Source: Alitta virens (lineage: Eukaryota; Annelida; Polychaeta; Phyllodocida; Nereididae). Taken from it: 64,000 nucleotides of DNA. The notes beneath the pieces were generated by a model, which was given only the letters and a program-made list of their open reading frames with translations, made no database searches and was not told the origin of the DNA. The DNA lies in contig OW028585.1 in NCBI GenBank assembly GCA_932294295.1, positions 25,902,313-25,966,312 on the forward strand, written 5' to 3'. The position numbers were made by a program, and so were the translations under genes. Of this stretch, positions 13,080-24,598 are shown piece by piece (position 1 is the stretch's first letter; every line of letters begins with the position of its first letter).

Positions 13080-14252
13080 TAGTATATATCTACCTCATAG
13101 TATCTATCTATCCATCTCATAGCATCTATCCATCTCATAGCATCTATCCATCTCATAGTAAATAGTATATATCTAATAGCATATATCTATCTAATAGCAT
13201 ACTTCTATCTAAAAGTATCTATGTCTAGCTATCCATCTACCTAACTATCTATAGAATAGAATAACTTTATTATAACCTGCAAAGGTAACTTGTGGCTTGC
13301 ATAAATAAAAACAATATATATAGATGCAGCAGAATAATGAATATTTCTAGTATTTACAGCCATGAGAACCCAAAACCCACCACTGCACTATTTTAGACAT
13401 AGGAAAGGTTGTAAGCATGTAAGTGCAGTAGTTCATTAGTTCTGCTCCGGAAACAAAATGTTATCTATCTATCTCATAGCATCTATCTATCTATCTATCT
13501 CATAGCATCTATCTATCTATCTATCTCATAGCATCTATCTATCTATCTATCTCATAGCATCTATCTATCTATCTATCTCATAGCATCTATCTATCTATCT
13601 ATCTCATAGCATCTATCTATCTATCTATCTCATAGCATCTATCTATCTATCTCATAGCATCTATCTATCTATCTCATAGCATCTATCTATCTATCTCATA
13701 GCATCTATCTATCTCATAGCATCTATCTATCTCATAGCATCTATCTATCTAAAAGTATCTATCTATCTAAAAGTATCTATCTATCTAAAAGTATCTATCT
13801 ATCTAAAAGTATCTTAAAAGTATCTATCTATCTAAAAGTATCTTAAAAGTATCTATCTATCTAAAAGTATCTATCTAAAAGTATCTATCTAAAAGTATCT
13901 ATCTAAAAGTATCTATCTAAAAGTATCTATCTATCTAAAAGTATCTATGTCTAGCTATCCATCTACCTAACTATCTATAGAATAGAATAACTTTATTATA
14001 ACCTGCAAAGGTAACTTGTGGCTTGCATAAATAAAAACAATATATATAGATGCAGCAGAATAATGAATATTTCTAGTATTTACAGCCATGAGAACCCAAA
14101 ACCCACCACTGCACTATTTTAGACATAGGGAAGGTTGTAAGCATGTAAGTGCAGTAGTTCATTAGTTCTGCTCCGGAAACAAAATGTTATCTATCTATCT
14201 CATAGCATCTATCTATCTATCTATCTCATAGCATCTATCTATCTATCTATCT
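13080..14252. repeat. TATC-type microsatellite with higher-order units
   Basis: Runs of CTAT are regularly interrupted by CTCATAGCAT (left part) and by CTAAAAGTAT (right part), giving nested units of about 20-30 bp. Two copies of a unique block (see the duplication at 13255/13981) are embedded. The array ends at about 14252. Confidence 0.95.
13255..14252. repeat. 726-bp direct duplication inside the microsatellite
   Basis: The block beginning AATAGAATAACTTTATTATA at 13255 recurs at 13981. About 200 bp of unique sequence (…GCAGAATAATGAATATTTC… …CTCCGGAAACAAAATGTTAT…) is almost identical between copies; one visible difference is AGGAAAGG versus AGGGAAGG. The duplication includes the CTAT array between them. 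Confidence 0.9.
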
Positions 14253-14264
14253 TCAAACTGGTCG

Positions 14265-14870
14265 CTGCGGGTTAAAAATGAACAATCAAATGTTTCCTAG
14301 CATAAAACTAAGTGACACAATAGTTGAAATTCCATAATACTGTTTCTGCTTGAAGTTGCTTTTTCATTTGGCGATTTTTTTCTGAAACCGCATTTTTGAA
14401 TGGCTATAACAAGAACACCATTTCTTATAGAAAGCTACAAGTTATGTAATGTGGGTATCATTAGTACCATGAATAAATTCTTTATCGGACATAAAAATCT
14501 ATAAAAAACTGTCTGACATAAGCAACTTCAAGCAGATACAGTATTATGGAATTTCAACCTGTACCTTTCAAAGTTCGTCTAACAAGAGTAATTGACCTAA
14601 TGACCTCCAAATTGAATATGCTTTAGATTTGGTACAATGGTTTTCAAGATATGATCATTTAAAAACTGGATTTCATACGACATTGCCAAAACGAGTTCAT
14701 AAACGCATAGACCTTGACTTCTATACTTTTTCTAGCCAAAACAACAAAAGATATTAACCTGAAATTTTGCGCACTTCCTATATACTAATGTAGCTTTGCC
14801 TCAGAATTTTTAAGACAAATCTGAGATGGTATCAACAATGTGCAAACATCTTGCAACATACCATATTATA
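14265..14870. repeat. Foldback copy of the repeat found at 37.8-38.3 kb
   Basis: 14323-14500 matches 38123-38300 in the same orientation (AATTCCATAATA, TTGAATGGCTATAACAAGAA). 14523-14860 matches 37835-38135 in the opposite orientation (CTGAGGCAAAGCTACATTAG as complement, TTTTGGCTAGAAAAA as complement). The sequence AATTCCATAATACTG occurs at 14325 and inverted at about 14537, so the copy folds back on itself around a 200-bp loop. Confidence 0.6.
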
Positions 14871-15064
14871 AGAAGTGCGAATGACCGCGAAATCGCGGAA
14901 ATACTAAAAATTTGTTCAAATTGGCTAAACATTAATTTTGTCTTGGTAAGGATAAAAAAAAGGTACACACGTTTCACACCTTCGAAATGGTTTTTCAGTC
15001 TTAACAAAACCTGGGTGGTTTCCACTTGAAATTCTGAGATTGACATTTTTCTATACATGTATTA

Positions 15065-16240
15065 TTACTCACCTCCTGAAGCCGTGGTCCGTGTCCTGTC
15101 GTGAAGTCCTCATCCGTGTCGTGAAGTCCTCGTCCGTGTCGTGAAGTCCTCGTCCGTGTCGTGAAGTCCTCGTTCGCTCCGCCGCCATCCGTCCGCACTA
15201 AGCCAGGGAAAAAAAAAGTACGCAATAAAAATGGCCAACAACATCAGATACAACAACATACATTAAAACAGACAAAAACTATCCTACATCAACTATTCTT
15301 AATCAGACTAAACATAATTAACATTTCTACTTATTATATTTCCTATTCTACAATCCAACTTAAAATATGATTCCCTTAATATACCCACTATTCAAGCCTA
15401 AATTAAATGGTCCCCAGCGAACAAGACAGACCAGACAAAGTTAGCCTGACACTAGGGGGCCGCCCAGTGTCCGACCAAAATCAGCCAGCCCAGCAAGCGA
15501 ACCAGCTTCCCGAACTCCTATCCTATAATAATCCACTTAAATCCCAATTACCCATTGAAACTATTACGAAACCCAAAATAGAAAAACCCATCAATCCTAG
15601 TACTGCCGTCCTGCTCCGCCGTCGATCATCCCTCTGGTCTGCTCTGCCATCCGCCGTCCTACTATAAACTAACAAGCAAAATCATACATGCATAAATACA
15701 ATACAATACAATACAATAAACCCCCTTAAAATCAATAAAATCAATAAAATCATTAAATCAATAAAATCATAAAATCATAAAATCAACTAAAACCACACGC
15801 ACACATTCACACCGATAACTTAACACGCACGCACACTCTAATAACTCTCACACTCTAATAACATAATGTTCACGCACACTCTAATAATAACTCTCACACA
15901 CTAATACCTCTCACACACTAATAACATAATGTTCACGCACACTCTAATATCATAACACGCACACTCTAATAACGTAAGAAGGCAATAACGAAAAACACAA
16001 CAAATAACGAAAAACAAATAACGAACAACAAATAACGAAAAACAAATAACGAAAAACAAATAACGAAAAACAAATAACGAAAAACAAATAACGAAAAACA
16101 TAACCATACAACCTTGCCGCACATCATCTCCGAACTGACGGTTCCTGAGCTCCTGGCTGTTTTATAGACTCTCTGATCTCGGCGCACCAGCAGGAGGTCA
16201 CGAGGTAGAGGCCGCCTTCAGCGCGCTTGCAGTGGCGTAA
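15065..16240. repeat. VNTR-bearing repeat element, copy B
   Basis: Contains a 20-bp tandem array (15090-15175, unit GTGTCGTGAAGTCCTCGTCC, about four copies), a segment homologous to copy A (15180-15665), then simple-sequence runs (ACAATACAATA, ATCAATAAA, CACACTCTAATAA) and a 14-bp array of ATAACGAAAAACAA (about 16000-16105). It ends in a GC-richer block at 16110-16240. No gene; the open frames on the minus strand over the 14-bp array (FRYLFFVICFSLFV) are low-complexity products. Confidence 0.6.
16120..16170 (-). promoter_or_regulatory. Possible RNA polymerase II core promoter in repeat copy B
   Basis: Read on the minus strand, TATAAAA (plus-strand TTTTATA, 16160-16166) is followed about 25 bp downstream by CGTCAGTTC, which resembles an initiator (TCAGT). 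It lies just upstream of the repeat body, where a retroelement promoter or LTR-type promoter could sit. Motif-level evidence only. Confidence 0.3.
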
Positions 16241-16244
16241 CCAA

Positions 16245-19200
16245 GGATGAAGTTGGAGGGGGTCGAAATGATATCCTGCTTAAATGTATGGTGAACCCCT
16301 ATTATGATCACTCCAGACTACGCCCCTGCAATATTCAAAAAAGTGCCGGATATTTTCCTATCTCTGAACTTGTGTTATGGATATTATGGATTTATTGCCT
16401 GTATAATTGGAAAATTTATATACAACTGATCGAATTTCGCCAGGAACTGATGCAGAATGTTTACAGGTGGGAAAAAGTTCGTTTTAATATCTTGTTTATT
16501 CATGTTTTAGTTATAGAGGACATGGGCCCCGGGCTGCCATGATTTCCAAATTTGATAGCTGAAGTCTTAGCCAAAATACGATCTTTTCTAACGTGTACAC
16601 ATCTTTATGATATATCTTACATTTAGCTGTAGGTACGTGCGTAATTTGGGTTATGAATTGCTGAAATGAAAAGGGAAATATATCTGAATTTAATGCACCC
16701 TAAAACAGATTGCCCGTCTTCAAACACGGAAATGTTTACCTTGTGTTCGCTCAATAATTTGCTAAAAATCCGCCATTATTCCTATATTGTTTGTAGTTAG
16801 ACAATAATTGTCTTAGCCAATTATATCATAAGGACCAACACTATCTTGGCTGGTTTTAAATAAACTATTGAGTGAATACCGGCAAAATATTTTGTGGTCT
16901 GAAATAGACAACTGTCATAATCTATATTAATCATGTTTTCAAATGTATAGGCCTACCTACAGTTCTGAACTGCATGTTTGAATTTATTTTAGACCTAATT
17001 TCTATAGTTGAACGCTAAATTTATGTTTACAAATGTCACGTAATTTCAACACGCAAAAATTCATGATTCAAAATGGCCAATCATTTCATCTAACTGGATT
17101 TACACTCTGAAAACTGGTAATTAAGTTATGAATTTAAGAATAAATTGTTATGATGCCGTTTATTGTAAATTCGGGCCTATATAATTTCCTCTTCTTTCGT
17201 ACATGAACATATTCACGTTGCACCTGTTTTGCTTGCAAACGTTGAATAGTATAAACGCCTGTAAGTACCTATTGCGAATTCGATAATAATTGTGACTATA
17301 CTGTGAGAAATGTTTGTGCTAAACATTTGGATGAGTTTATTTCTACCTTGGTCATTATAAAGTATCAATTTCAGTCACAATCAAATTACACGTATTAAGT
17401 GTTTCCAAACTTTTCCATGGCAGTGTATATAAGCCTTTTTTTAATCTAAAAATGTAGGTTTGTCTGCTGAATAAAATAACTACGAAATCACTCAAGGTAC
17501 ATTAATTCATTGGTTGTGCAAGAAACTTTAAAATAATGTCTTCATTCTTAATGGGAAAGCATTATAAGGCCTAGAATAGTTTTAGAAATGATCCTCTTTT
17601 ATTTACTGAAAATTGACGATAATAAGAAAAATTACGTGCACAATCACAATTACGCATATAACAATAACATAGATTGTAACTATTTTAGGTGTGTGTACGA
17701 TATATAAGCCTCCCTTCTAGTTTATTTTCTGGTATGTTTTGGGTTTTAAGCTGTTCAATTTCAGTTATGCGTGCAAAGTACGTCCACAGGACCAATATTT
17801 TATATATATATGAATTTCCACTTGTCTTTATATCTTATTTTTATATATATAAATGTTACCAAAAAGTCACAGCCTAACTTGCTAACTCATAAAAGCCCCT
17901 CTCTGTACAATTAACTTAAATTTTCCTATCTTTGCAATGATATTTTTTGGCCACTTTATAATTAGCTTAGCCAATAAATATGATCACAAAGAAGCATCAG
18001 AAATTACAATGGAGAATATTGCAAACTCTAACTATTTCTGTACCAAAAGTGTTTTTATCAGATAGAGAGTTGGGATTTGAATTTTGGTGAACATTTCTGT
18101 CCATTTTGTGCTGTTCCATGCCATTTGTGGAAAAATATACTGAAAACAGGCGGTCATTCATTTTGAATCCTTCCATAATACCGCGATATAATTTGATATA
18201 TGATATATTATGATATATGATATTTGATATGATATGATATATGATATATTAATATTTTGTTTGTGTGCTGTCTGCATAACATTGAAGACTCATGGGGAAT
18301 TTTTTATTTTTTTTTAACATATGGGCAAATAGCACTTATAATATAATTTTTTTGCTTTAACAATATGTAAATAATGATATCAAATGCACTTGAGAACAAA
18401 CTTGATGACCGCCAATGCACTCAAGTTGAAGGACAAACTTTATGATTAAGTCAAGGACAAACTTATGCTTTAAGGGATTAACAGCTGTATTAAAAACGCT
18501 GTATTAAAAAGGTTTGAATCAACAAAACCAGCAAGAAACTGAACTGTTAACAACAGCTCAAAGACAAAACCTAAAACTGAACTGTGAACAGCAGCTCAGC
18601 AATACCATTTTTGTTATGCACCACTGAACAATTAAAAAACTGATAACCTTTGTTAAAAAAACATAGGCTGCTGTAGCAGCAAACAATGATTAATGACCTA
18701 GATGTAAAATATGACAATAGACCTGTGTTATTTATGGTAGCCCAAAATGCAAAATCTATTGCAATACAATTTTGGAATGCATCAGTAATTACTAATTAGT
18801 GAAGTTCTTATAAATAAAAGGAGAATGAGCAAGTTATATTTTTTTCCAATTACTTATAGGTGTTTTTTGTTTAAGTTAAGTACAGGGTTGTTGATAAGAA
18901 AAATAGCTAAACTATGGTATTACTTTTACTGGAAAACTTTTTACTCACAAAAGCAGTTAAACATTGTGAATTGGACTTCATTTTCCCGGCATTCAGATTA
19001 CATTTGGCATCGGGGTCCTGTTTTGGGAAAATACTCATATATAGGAAGAGGGCAAACCCTGTTCTATAAAAGTGATCATTTTCCAGCTGCCAAATGGGGA
19101 TTTTTAAACATGTATGAAATTTTGCCCCATGGTGTACTTCTTTTTTCACAAAATGGACCCATCTGTGAAAAAACTTAATACAGCTATTAAGGTCACTATA

Positions 19201-19380
19201 TTTACATTCATGGTTTATACTTGCTAAATGCTTGGATGATGAAATCAAATTCAAAATATAGCTATGCATTCTTTGAGTAATTATCCATTTTCTATCACTA
19301 CCCATGTTTTGACTCTTATTTTCCCCATCAAGCTCCCTATGTCATTTATAACTGGGGAGTGCAAGATTCAGTGGACATGA
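16245..19380. other. Spacer with no recognised gene
   Basis: AT-rich. A GATAT/ATATG repeat lies at about 18185-18252. Two overlapping open frames near 18.8-19.3 kb (117 codons plus, 132 codons minus) match no family I know and have no visible splice or promoter context. Confidence 0.4.
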
Positions 19381-19535
19381 TTCTGCAGTCAGTCAGTTAA
19401 GCAAAGTCAGTCACTTAAGCCAAATTAGTCAGTTCAGCCAAGTCAGTCAGTTCAGCCAAGTTAATTCAGTCAAGTTAATCAGTTCATTTAAGTCAGTCAG
19501 TCAGTTGAACTCAGTCAGTCAATTCAGTCATTATT
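19381..19535. repeat. CAGT-type simple repeat
   Basis: Irregular tandem AGTCAGTCAGTTAAGCCA/AGTCAGTCAGTTCAGCCA units, about 16-18 bp each, built on the tetramer CAGT. Confidence 0.8.
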
Positions 19536-19559
19536 TATATTTCGAAATATTTTAACATT

Positions 19560-19935
19560 CCCCGGCAAACCCCGTCCGGCCACTGCCAGCGCGGCGGACG
19601 CCGTGTGTCGGATTGACAGTCGGAAAAATGTTGAAGGGGGCGAAATTATTCGCGTTATTTCCTGGCATTTTAGACTGATTCAGTTGCTAGAATTTGTATT
19701 TATTTGGTAATTTAGCATTAAAATCCGCGACGCTTTTCAAGAAACTTTTCCGCGGTAAATTTGGGCCTTAAAGGCTTAATCACATTTAACGTCTTATTAT
19801 TCACTGTAGAAGTGAACCTTGAGGAAACTTTCCATTCTGCGAAATAATTTAAATTTAACAAATACTCGGCTTGAGCACCTGGACGGGGGCGGAGTTGCGC
19901 GACTTCGCCAGCCCTTGTTTCCCCGTGCCATGCCC
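19560..19935. promoter_or_regulatory. CpG-rich patch
   Basis: Sequence such as CCCCGTCCGG, GCGCGGCGGACGCCGTGTG, CCGCGACG and CCGCGG stands out in otherwise AT-rich surroundings with many CpG dinucleotides. It could be a promoter or first exon of a gene extending outside the recognised exons, or a GC-rich repeat. No TATA box or open frame decides between these. Confidence 0.25.
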
Positions 19936-19939
19936 TGCC

Positions 19940-22680
19940 CTGGTATGATCAGCCTGGTATGATCAACTTGGTATGACAATGATATTAGCTCTGCCTTGGC
20001 TAATGTTATCCTAAAATGGGTTACCATGGTCATTGCTCGCAAGAATAAGGCTGGAATTTGGTGCACCCTAGGCTCGAATTAAGATTTTTGAAGTTTTTAA
20101 CATGTCTGATTTGAAGTTGTCAGGTATTATTGTAAATCAATATATTTTAATCAATTATAAGCAAATGGGTTGCAAATAACATACATTCTCAATTTCAATG
20201 TACTTATTTCCCCAAGTATGTCCAGGAATTACATTATTTTGATGGAAGTTGACGGCACTGTGATTTGGGGCTGGAGTTTGTTCCATCCACCCTAACTTTC
20301 CAGAATATAGTTGTGAATTTATTTCTGGGTTTATATTCTTCACTGTAATTTTGCAAATTATAGATGCATTCCTTGCACTGTAGTGCATTTCTGAGGCATT
20401 TGAAGTCTTGTCTTAAAGATAAGACTGTTATTTCAATGGAAATTGATCTGAAGGGATCTGCAGTTTTTGGTTTTAGGCAGAAACGTTTTTTCCATTTTTG
20501 GCTTGAGTGCTGATGCCACTCTCATTCGGGCATGTAATTAGCGCATGTCAATCATGTGGTTATTTCTTCTTTTAAACAAAATATATTGTGTTTATATGGA
20601 TATAGACAAAGCTAGGAATATTCCTAGGACAAAGTATACTGTGGAGTCCATGTGAGCTATTATGAAAAAATTGATGAAATGATGTTATATCATTGATACT
20701 GGCTATTTATGTATTTTCATTTCTGACAATTCCAGGATTTTATTTCTCACTTTGCAATGGTCAATTGCCATCGAAACATGAATTTTTCACTGGAAACTGA
20801 ATTTAAGTTCAATTCGGAGAATGTATTCAGTCACCCTGACAAATCAACTGGGAGTATGGTATTCAGTGCATTGCTGAAGACACTGGACTGATGACTCAGT
20901 TTCAAATGTGCTTAAAAGCCACAAATAAACAAACCAGAGCCAAAGTAATTTTATGTCAGATTATTTGTGGCCTGAGTTGACATTTTTACACATATATCAT
21001 GACCAATTGTGCATGGAAAGTGCATGGTTTTTGCTTCATTATAATTAGCTAAAAACGCGTTTTCCAAGCGTCTATTCTTCTCATGGAAAACGCACATGGC
21101 ACATTTGGCCATGATATATATATTCAATGGCATTTTTCTGAAGTATTAAACTCAAGTGTTTTGAAGGTCAAGATCGCAAATTTTATAATATACAATTATT
21201 GCACAAGACACTGTGCAGTAATTGTTATATTATATGGCCTTTCATATTACATAAAAAAAGAGAAGCTGGTTTTGTACAATACAGTGAATAGGCCTTTGCA
21301 ACCTTCATCTAGTGTGAACCTAAAGCAGTAATCTTTCTTTTTCTCTATCTTTCATGATTTTACAAAACATATGTTTACACAAATGTAGCACATATTTCTT
21401 TTTTTTAGTTATTGAAAAAATTACAACTGTGACATAACAGCAAAAAGCAACAATATCAGTTATGTGACAGGCTCCCAGAAAAGTTTCTTGTGTATATTTG
21501 TATCTCAACATTGGTCTGCCCATCCCCATACCACATTCATATCATTCAAGCAATATTGCATTATAGAATGACCCTTAATTGAGCCGTCATCTGACTCAAG
21601 ATGATCCAGTTATGAAATTATATATATTATATATACCAGAACAGTGGCAAGACTGGAATTTTATCGTCAAAGCCAAGGTCATTGCCGTGTTGCTAAAAGA
21701 AAAAATTTACAAACTTATTTGAACATCATAGCGCCATCTACGGTCAACTTAGCAAAAAAACTATAAAATTATGACAGTATTGTAAACCACAGCCAGGCTC
21801 TGTGCAATAAATCCATAAATGTAATGTTCCCATGTTCCCAAAGCATGGGAGACAAGTCAGACTGTCACAGAAGAAATGGGACTGGTTAAGTCAAAATGAT
21901 TGTCAAATCACGTCCCTAATGTTTTAGTCTTTCAGGCCATGCACACGACTGAAGATGGAACTTTACGTAGCATTTATTCGTAGTTGGTTAATTCCAATTC
22001 ACCGATAAATAACAAAATTAGCTAAAATGTTTGATGCGAGACATAGATATGTGCTCTTTTCCTTGGTCAGCAACTAGCCCGACTGGAAAAAATTGTTAAG
22101 TTTCCGATTATATGTTTAAAAAAGTTGGTCGGTAAGTCCGGGAATTTTTATTTTAATCCCCCCCCCCCTAAGAATCAAGGTTCAAAAGCCAATTTTTTGA
22201 CAGATGCCTTAAAAAATATTCAGGTCGGGCCTTGTGAAATTGGGTCTTACAATTTCCAAAAGGAGAAATCTGAAATGGGGGGGGGGGGGGGGGAGGGCAA
22301 GGTCTTGGCTGGGGGCAGGGGGAATTAGCTCCCCAGTAGCGCCCCCACTGAGATTCATGTAGACCTGTCATTTTTATCATGAATAAAATCTATTGTTTAG
22401 ATGAGTTAGCAATTACTTGTAACTTCAAAATCTAAGTTAGCCAACTTCAAAACAAGTAACTACATTAATCAATTAATATTGCTTATTTTGTCTTAAAAAT
22501 GGGTCTTTTTATATGGTGAGATGTTGTAATCTTTTTCCATAATATTGCATAAATCACAGCCACTTTTGAAATTAATTTGTTGTCCATAAAGTTTAATTAA
22601 AAAAGTTTAAAATACAAATGGGCCAAGCTGCTCAATAATTAAGATTATTATTTATTAAGTAATTGCTCCTAGAAAAACAC
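19940..22680. other. Spacer with homopolymer tracts
   Basis: No gene recognised. A C-run lies at about 22140-22149 and a long G-run at about 22277-22294; these make the Gly/Pro-rich open frames there, which I regard as chance. Confidence 0.4.
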
Positions 22681-22786
22681 CTGTATGCCTACCATATAAG
22701 TGCCACAAATGAGTTTTTATTCAGGATAACCCCAAGACTGAAGCAGCCCGCACCACCCTCCTCACCACTTCCTTTCAGGGTTTCCA

Positions 22787-23020
22787 TTGGTGGCCAAGAA
22801 AGAACAAACGAAGCAACAGATCTCCTACGCCCAGAAGGTCGCCAAGCCTGCACCTGCCATCGAGACAGTACGGATAGCTGCAGTAATCTCTGAGAGCATC
22901 TTCCTGTGTCTCTCACAGTTTCTGCCCCAGCTAGACAGAACGGAAGTCCACAAAACTGTAAATGGAGTGGTATCCTCAATTTACAAAAGGCCTGTATCCT
23001 CTGACCAGTCATCAATTTAA
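22787..23020 (+). pseudogene. 3' end of LINE ORF1
   Basis: A 77-codon frame (ISYAQKVAKPAPAIETVRIA…) ends 54 bp before the ORF2 start at 23075. It resembles the C-terminal tail of Jockey-type ORF1 proteins, after the zinc knuckles. The rest of ORF1 is missing, so this is a 5'-truncated remnant. Confidence 0.55.
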
Positions 23021-23074
23021 TCAGGTTATAACCATTTTACAACGCTTAAATCTTCCTTTTCTACATTTCAGATA

Positions 23075-24598
23075 ATGGCCAGACTACTACAGATAAACAT
23101 CCGCAGCAAGAACCTTCTTCTAGCAGACTACCTACAAGAAGCAGCCTCGGACCTGGTCCTCATCTGTGAAACAAAATACAGCCAAGGAACCAGATCCACC
23201 AACATCCCAGGCTACTACACTGCAGCAAGACATGACCGAATGCCCCAACCGGTTGCAGAGACAGGAGGTAGGACTGCCATCCTTGCCATCTCAGGCCTCC
23301 ATAATGACTGTGCTGCAGTAAGTGTAAGGTTATCAGGAATAGGTGACACAGCTATTGTCAGTATTTACATTTCACTTTCAAATAACCTCTACAATAACAC
23401 CCTCAGCTTTTTCACAAATAAATACAATAATGTCATCTTTATGGGTGATTTCAATGCATACCATCCATGTGTTTCAGACGCCTATACCTACAGCAACATC
23501 AGGGGACTACAACTATATGCAGCAATTAATCTATTTCCACTTCAGATTATAAACAGCAGCAGTACTCCAACCAGGCTACACCACACTGGACACATGTCAT
23601 TGCTTGACCTCATCATTATGACAAATATCTGCCACCTTGCATCAGAACACTTTGTGGGTGAAGATGTAGGCAGTGACCACCTCCCGGTCCACCTGCACGA
23701 CACCACCATGCCCCCCATCGAATTAACTCTCCGCAAGAATCTGGAAAAGGCCAACTGGTCCCGCTTCAGAGACCTGACGGGGGAAAACATCAGGGACTTT
23801 AGAGACATTGTGACCAACCCACCTCAAACATTGGAAGAAGTGGACACCGTTTGTAACAGTGTATCACTTGCAATTACATCAGCCCTTGATATTATTGCAC
23901 CACTAAAAGTTGTTAAACATCGTACTTTCACTCTTTCAGACGCAACTCTCCAGCTAATCCGGGAGAAACGCCGTGCTCGTAGACAGGTCCAAAGACATCC
24001 AAACTCAGACATCCTAAAGAATGCCTACAACCAACTGACCAGACAAGTCTCCACTGCAGTATCAACAAAAAAGAGACAACCGTGGCATGATGCCTGCGGA
24101 AACCTGGACTACAAACAAGGCTCCACCTTCTGGAAGCAGTTCAAGCGATTGACAGCGAGTGGTGCAAGATCCCAAACCACCCAAGGAGTGCAAGACCCAC
24201 AAGGACACCTGACCACATATGACGCCACCACAGCCCAGACTCTGGCGGATCATCTAGCAAAGTGTCACACACCCAACAGTGGTCCTAACTTCCAACGCAA
24301 GGTCTTTACCCAGGTAACAAAACTAATAAATGACAACTATTTTATTTATACTCCACAGCTCCAGCCCAAACAGGAAGAAGGTGACGATGACCCTGACCTG
24401 ATGGCCCCATCAATGCCCAGACTGTCCTTAACTCTCTTCAGAAGTGCCGCAACACATTTCCAGGTGAAGACAAGATTGACTACAACATCATCAAACGATG
24501 CGACTCTCTGCTCTTCAACTACCTCGGAGAGCTCCACCACTATCGCAGAGACATCGGCTACTTCCCCAGAGTCTGGAAATCAGCCATCGGAGTCATGA
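23075..24598 (+). CDS. LINE ORF2: endonuclease and start of RT
   Basis: 507 codons from Met. Endonuclease motifs: LLQINIRSKN at the start, LICETKY near 30, MGDFNAYHP near 122, LLDLIIM near 176, and GSDHLPVHL near 199. The linker follows, with basic segments (REKRRARRQVQRH near 292). From about codon 450 the frame leaves the coding phase: the neighbouring frame (24476-24600) reads DYNIIKRCDSLLFNYLGELHHYRRDIGYFP, the expected pre-RT segment. A frameshift therefore lies near 24.35-24.47 kb. The catalytic residues of the endonuclease look intact. Confidence 0.8.
   Translation: MARLLQINIRSKNLLLADYLQEAASDLVLICETKYSQGTRSTNIPGYYTAARHDRMPQPVAETGGRTAILAISGLHNDCAAVSVRLSGIGDTAIVSIYISLSNNLYNNTLSFFTNKYNNVIFMGDFNAYHPCVSDAYTYSNIRGLQLYAAINLFPLQIINSSSTPTRLHHTGHMSLLDLIIMTNICHLASEHFVGEDVGSDHLPVHLHDTTMPPIELTLRKNLEKANWSRFRDLTGENIRDFRDIVTNPPQTLEEVDTVCNSVSLAITSALDIIAPLKVVKHRTFTLSDATLQLIREKRRARRQVQRHPNSDILKNAYNQLTRQVSTAVSTKKRQPWHDACGNLDYKQGSTFWKQFKRLTASGARSQTTQGVQDPQGHLTTYDATTAQTLADHLAKCHTPNSGPNFQRKVFTQVTKLINDNYFIYTPQLQPKQEEGDDDPDLMAPSMPRLSLTLFRSAATHFQVKTRLTTTSSNDATLCSSTTSESSTTIAETSATSPESGNQPSES

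Noticed and set aside
15901..16187. Hydrophobic frames (FRYLFFVICFSLFV) as membrane proteins
   Set aside because: They are translations of the 14-bp array ATAACGAAAAACAA on the minus strand.
18825..19305. Overlapping 117- and 132-codon frames as a gene
   Set aside because: No family resemblance, no splice or promoter context, and the frames overlap on opposite strands.
22125..22380. Gly- and Pro-rich open frames
   Set aside because: Caused by homopolymer G and C runs; no coding signature.
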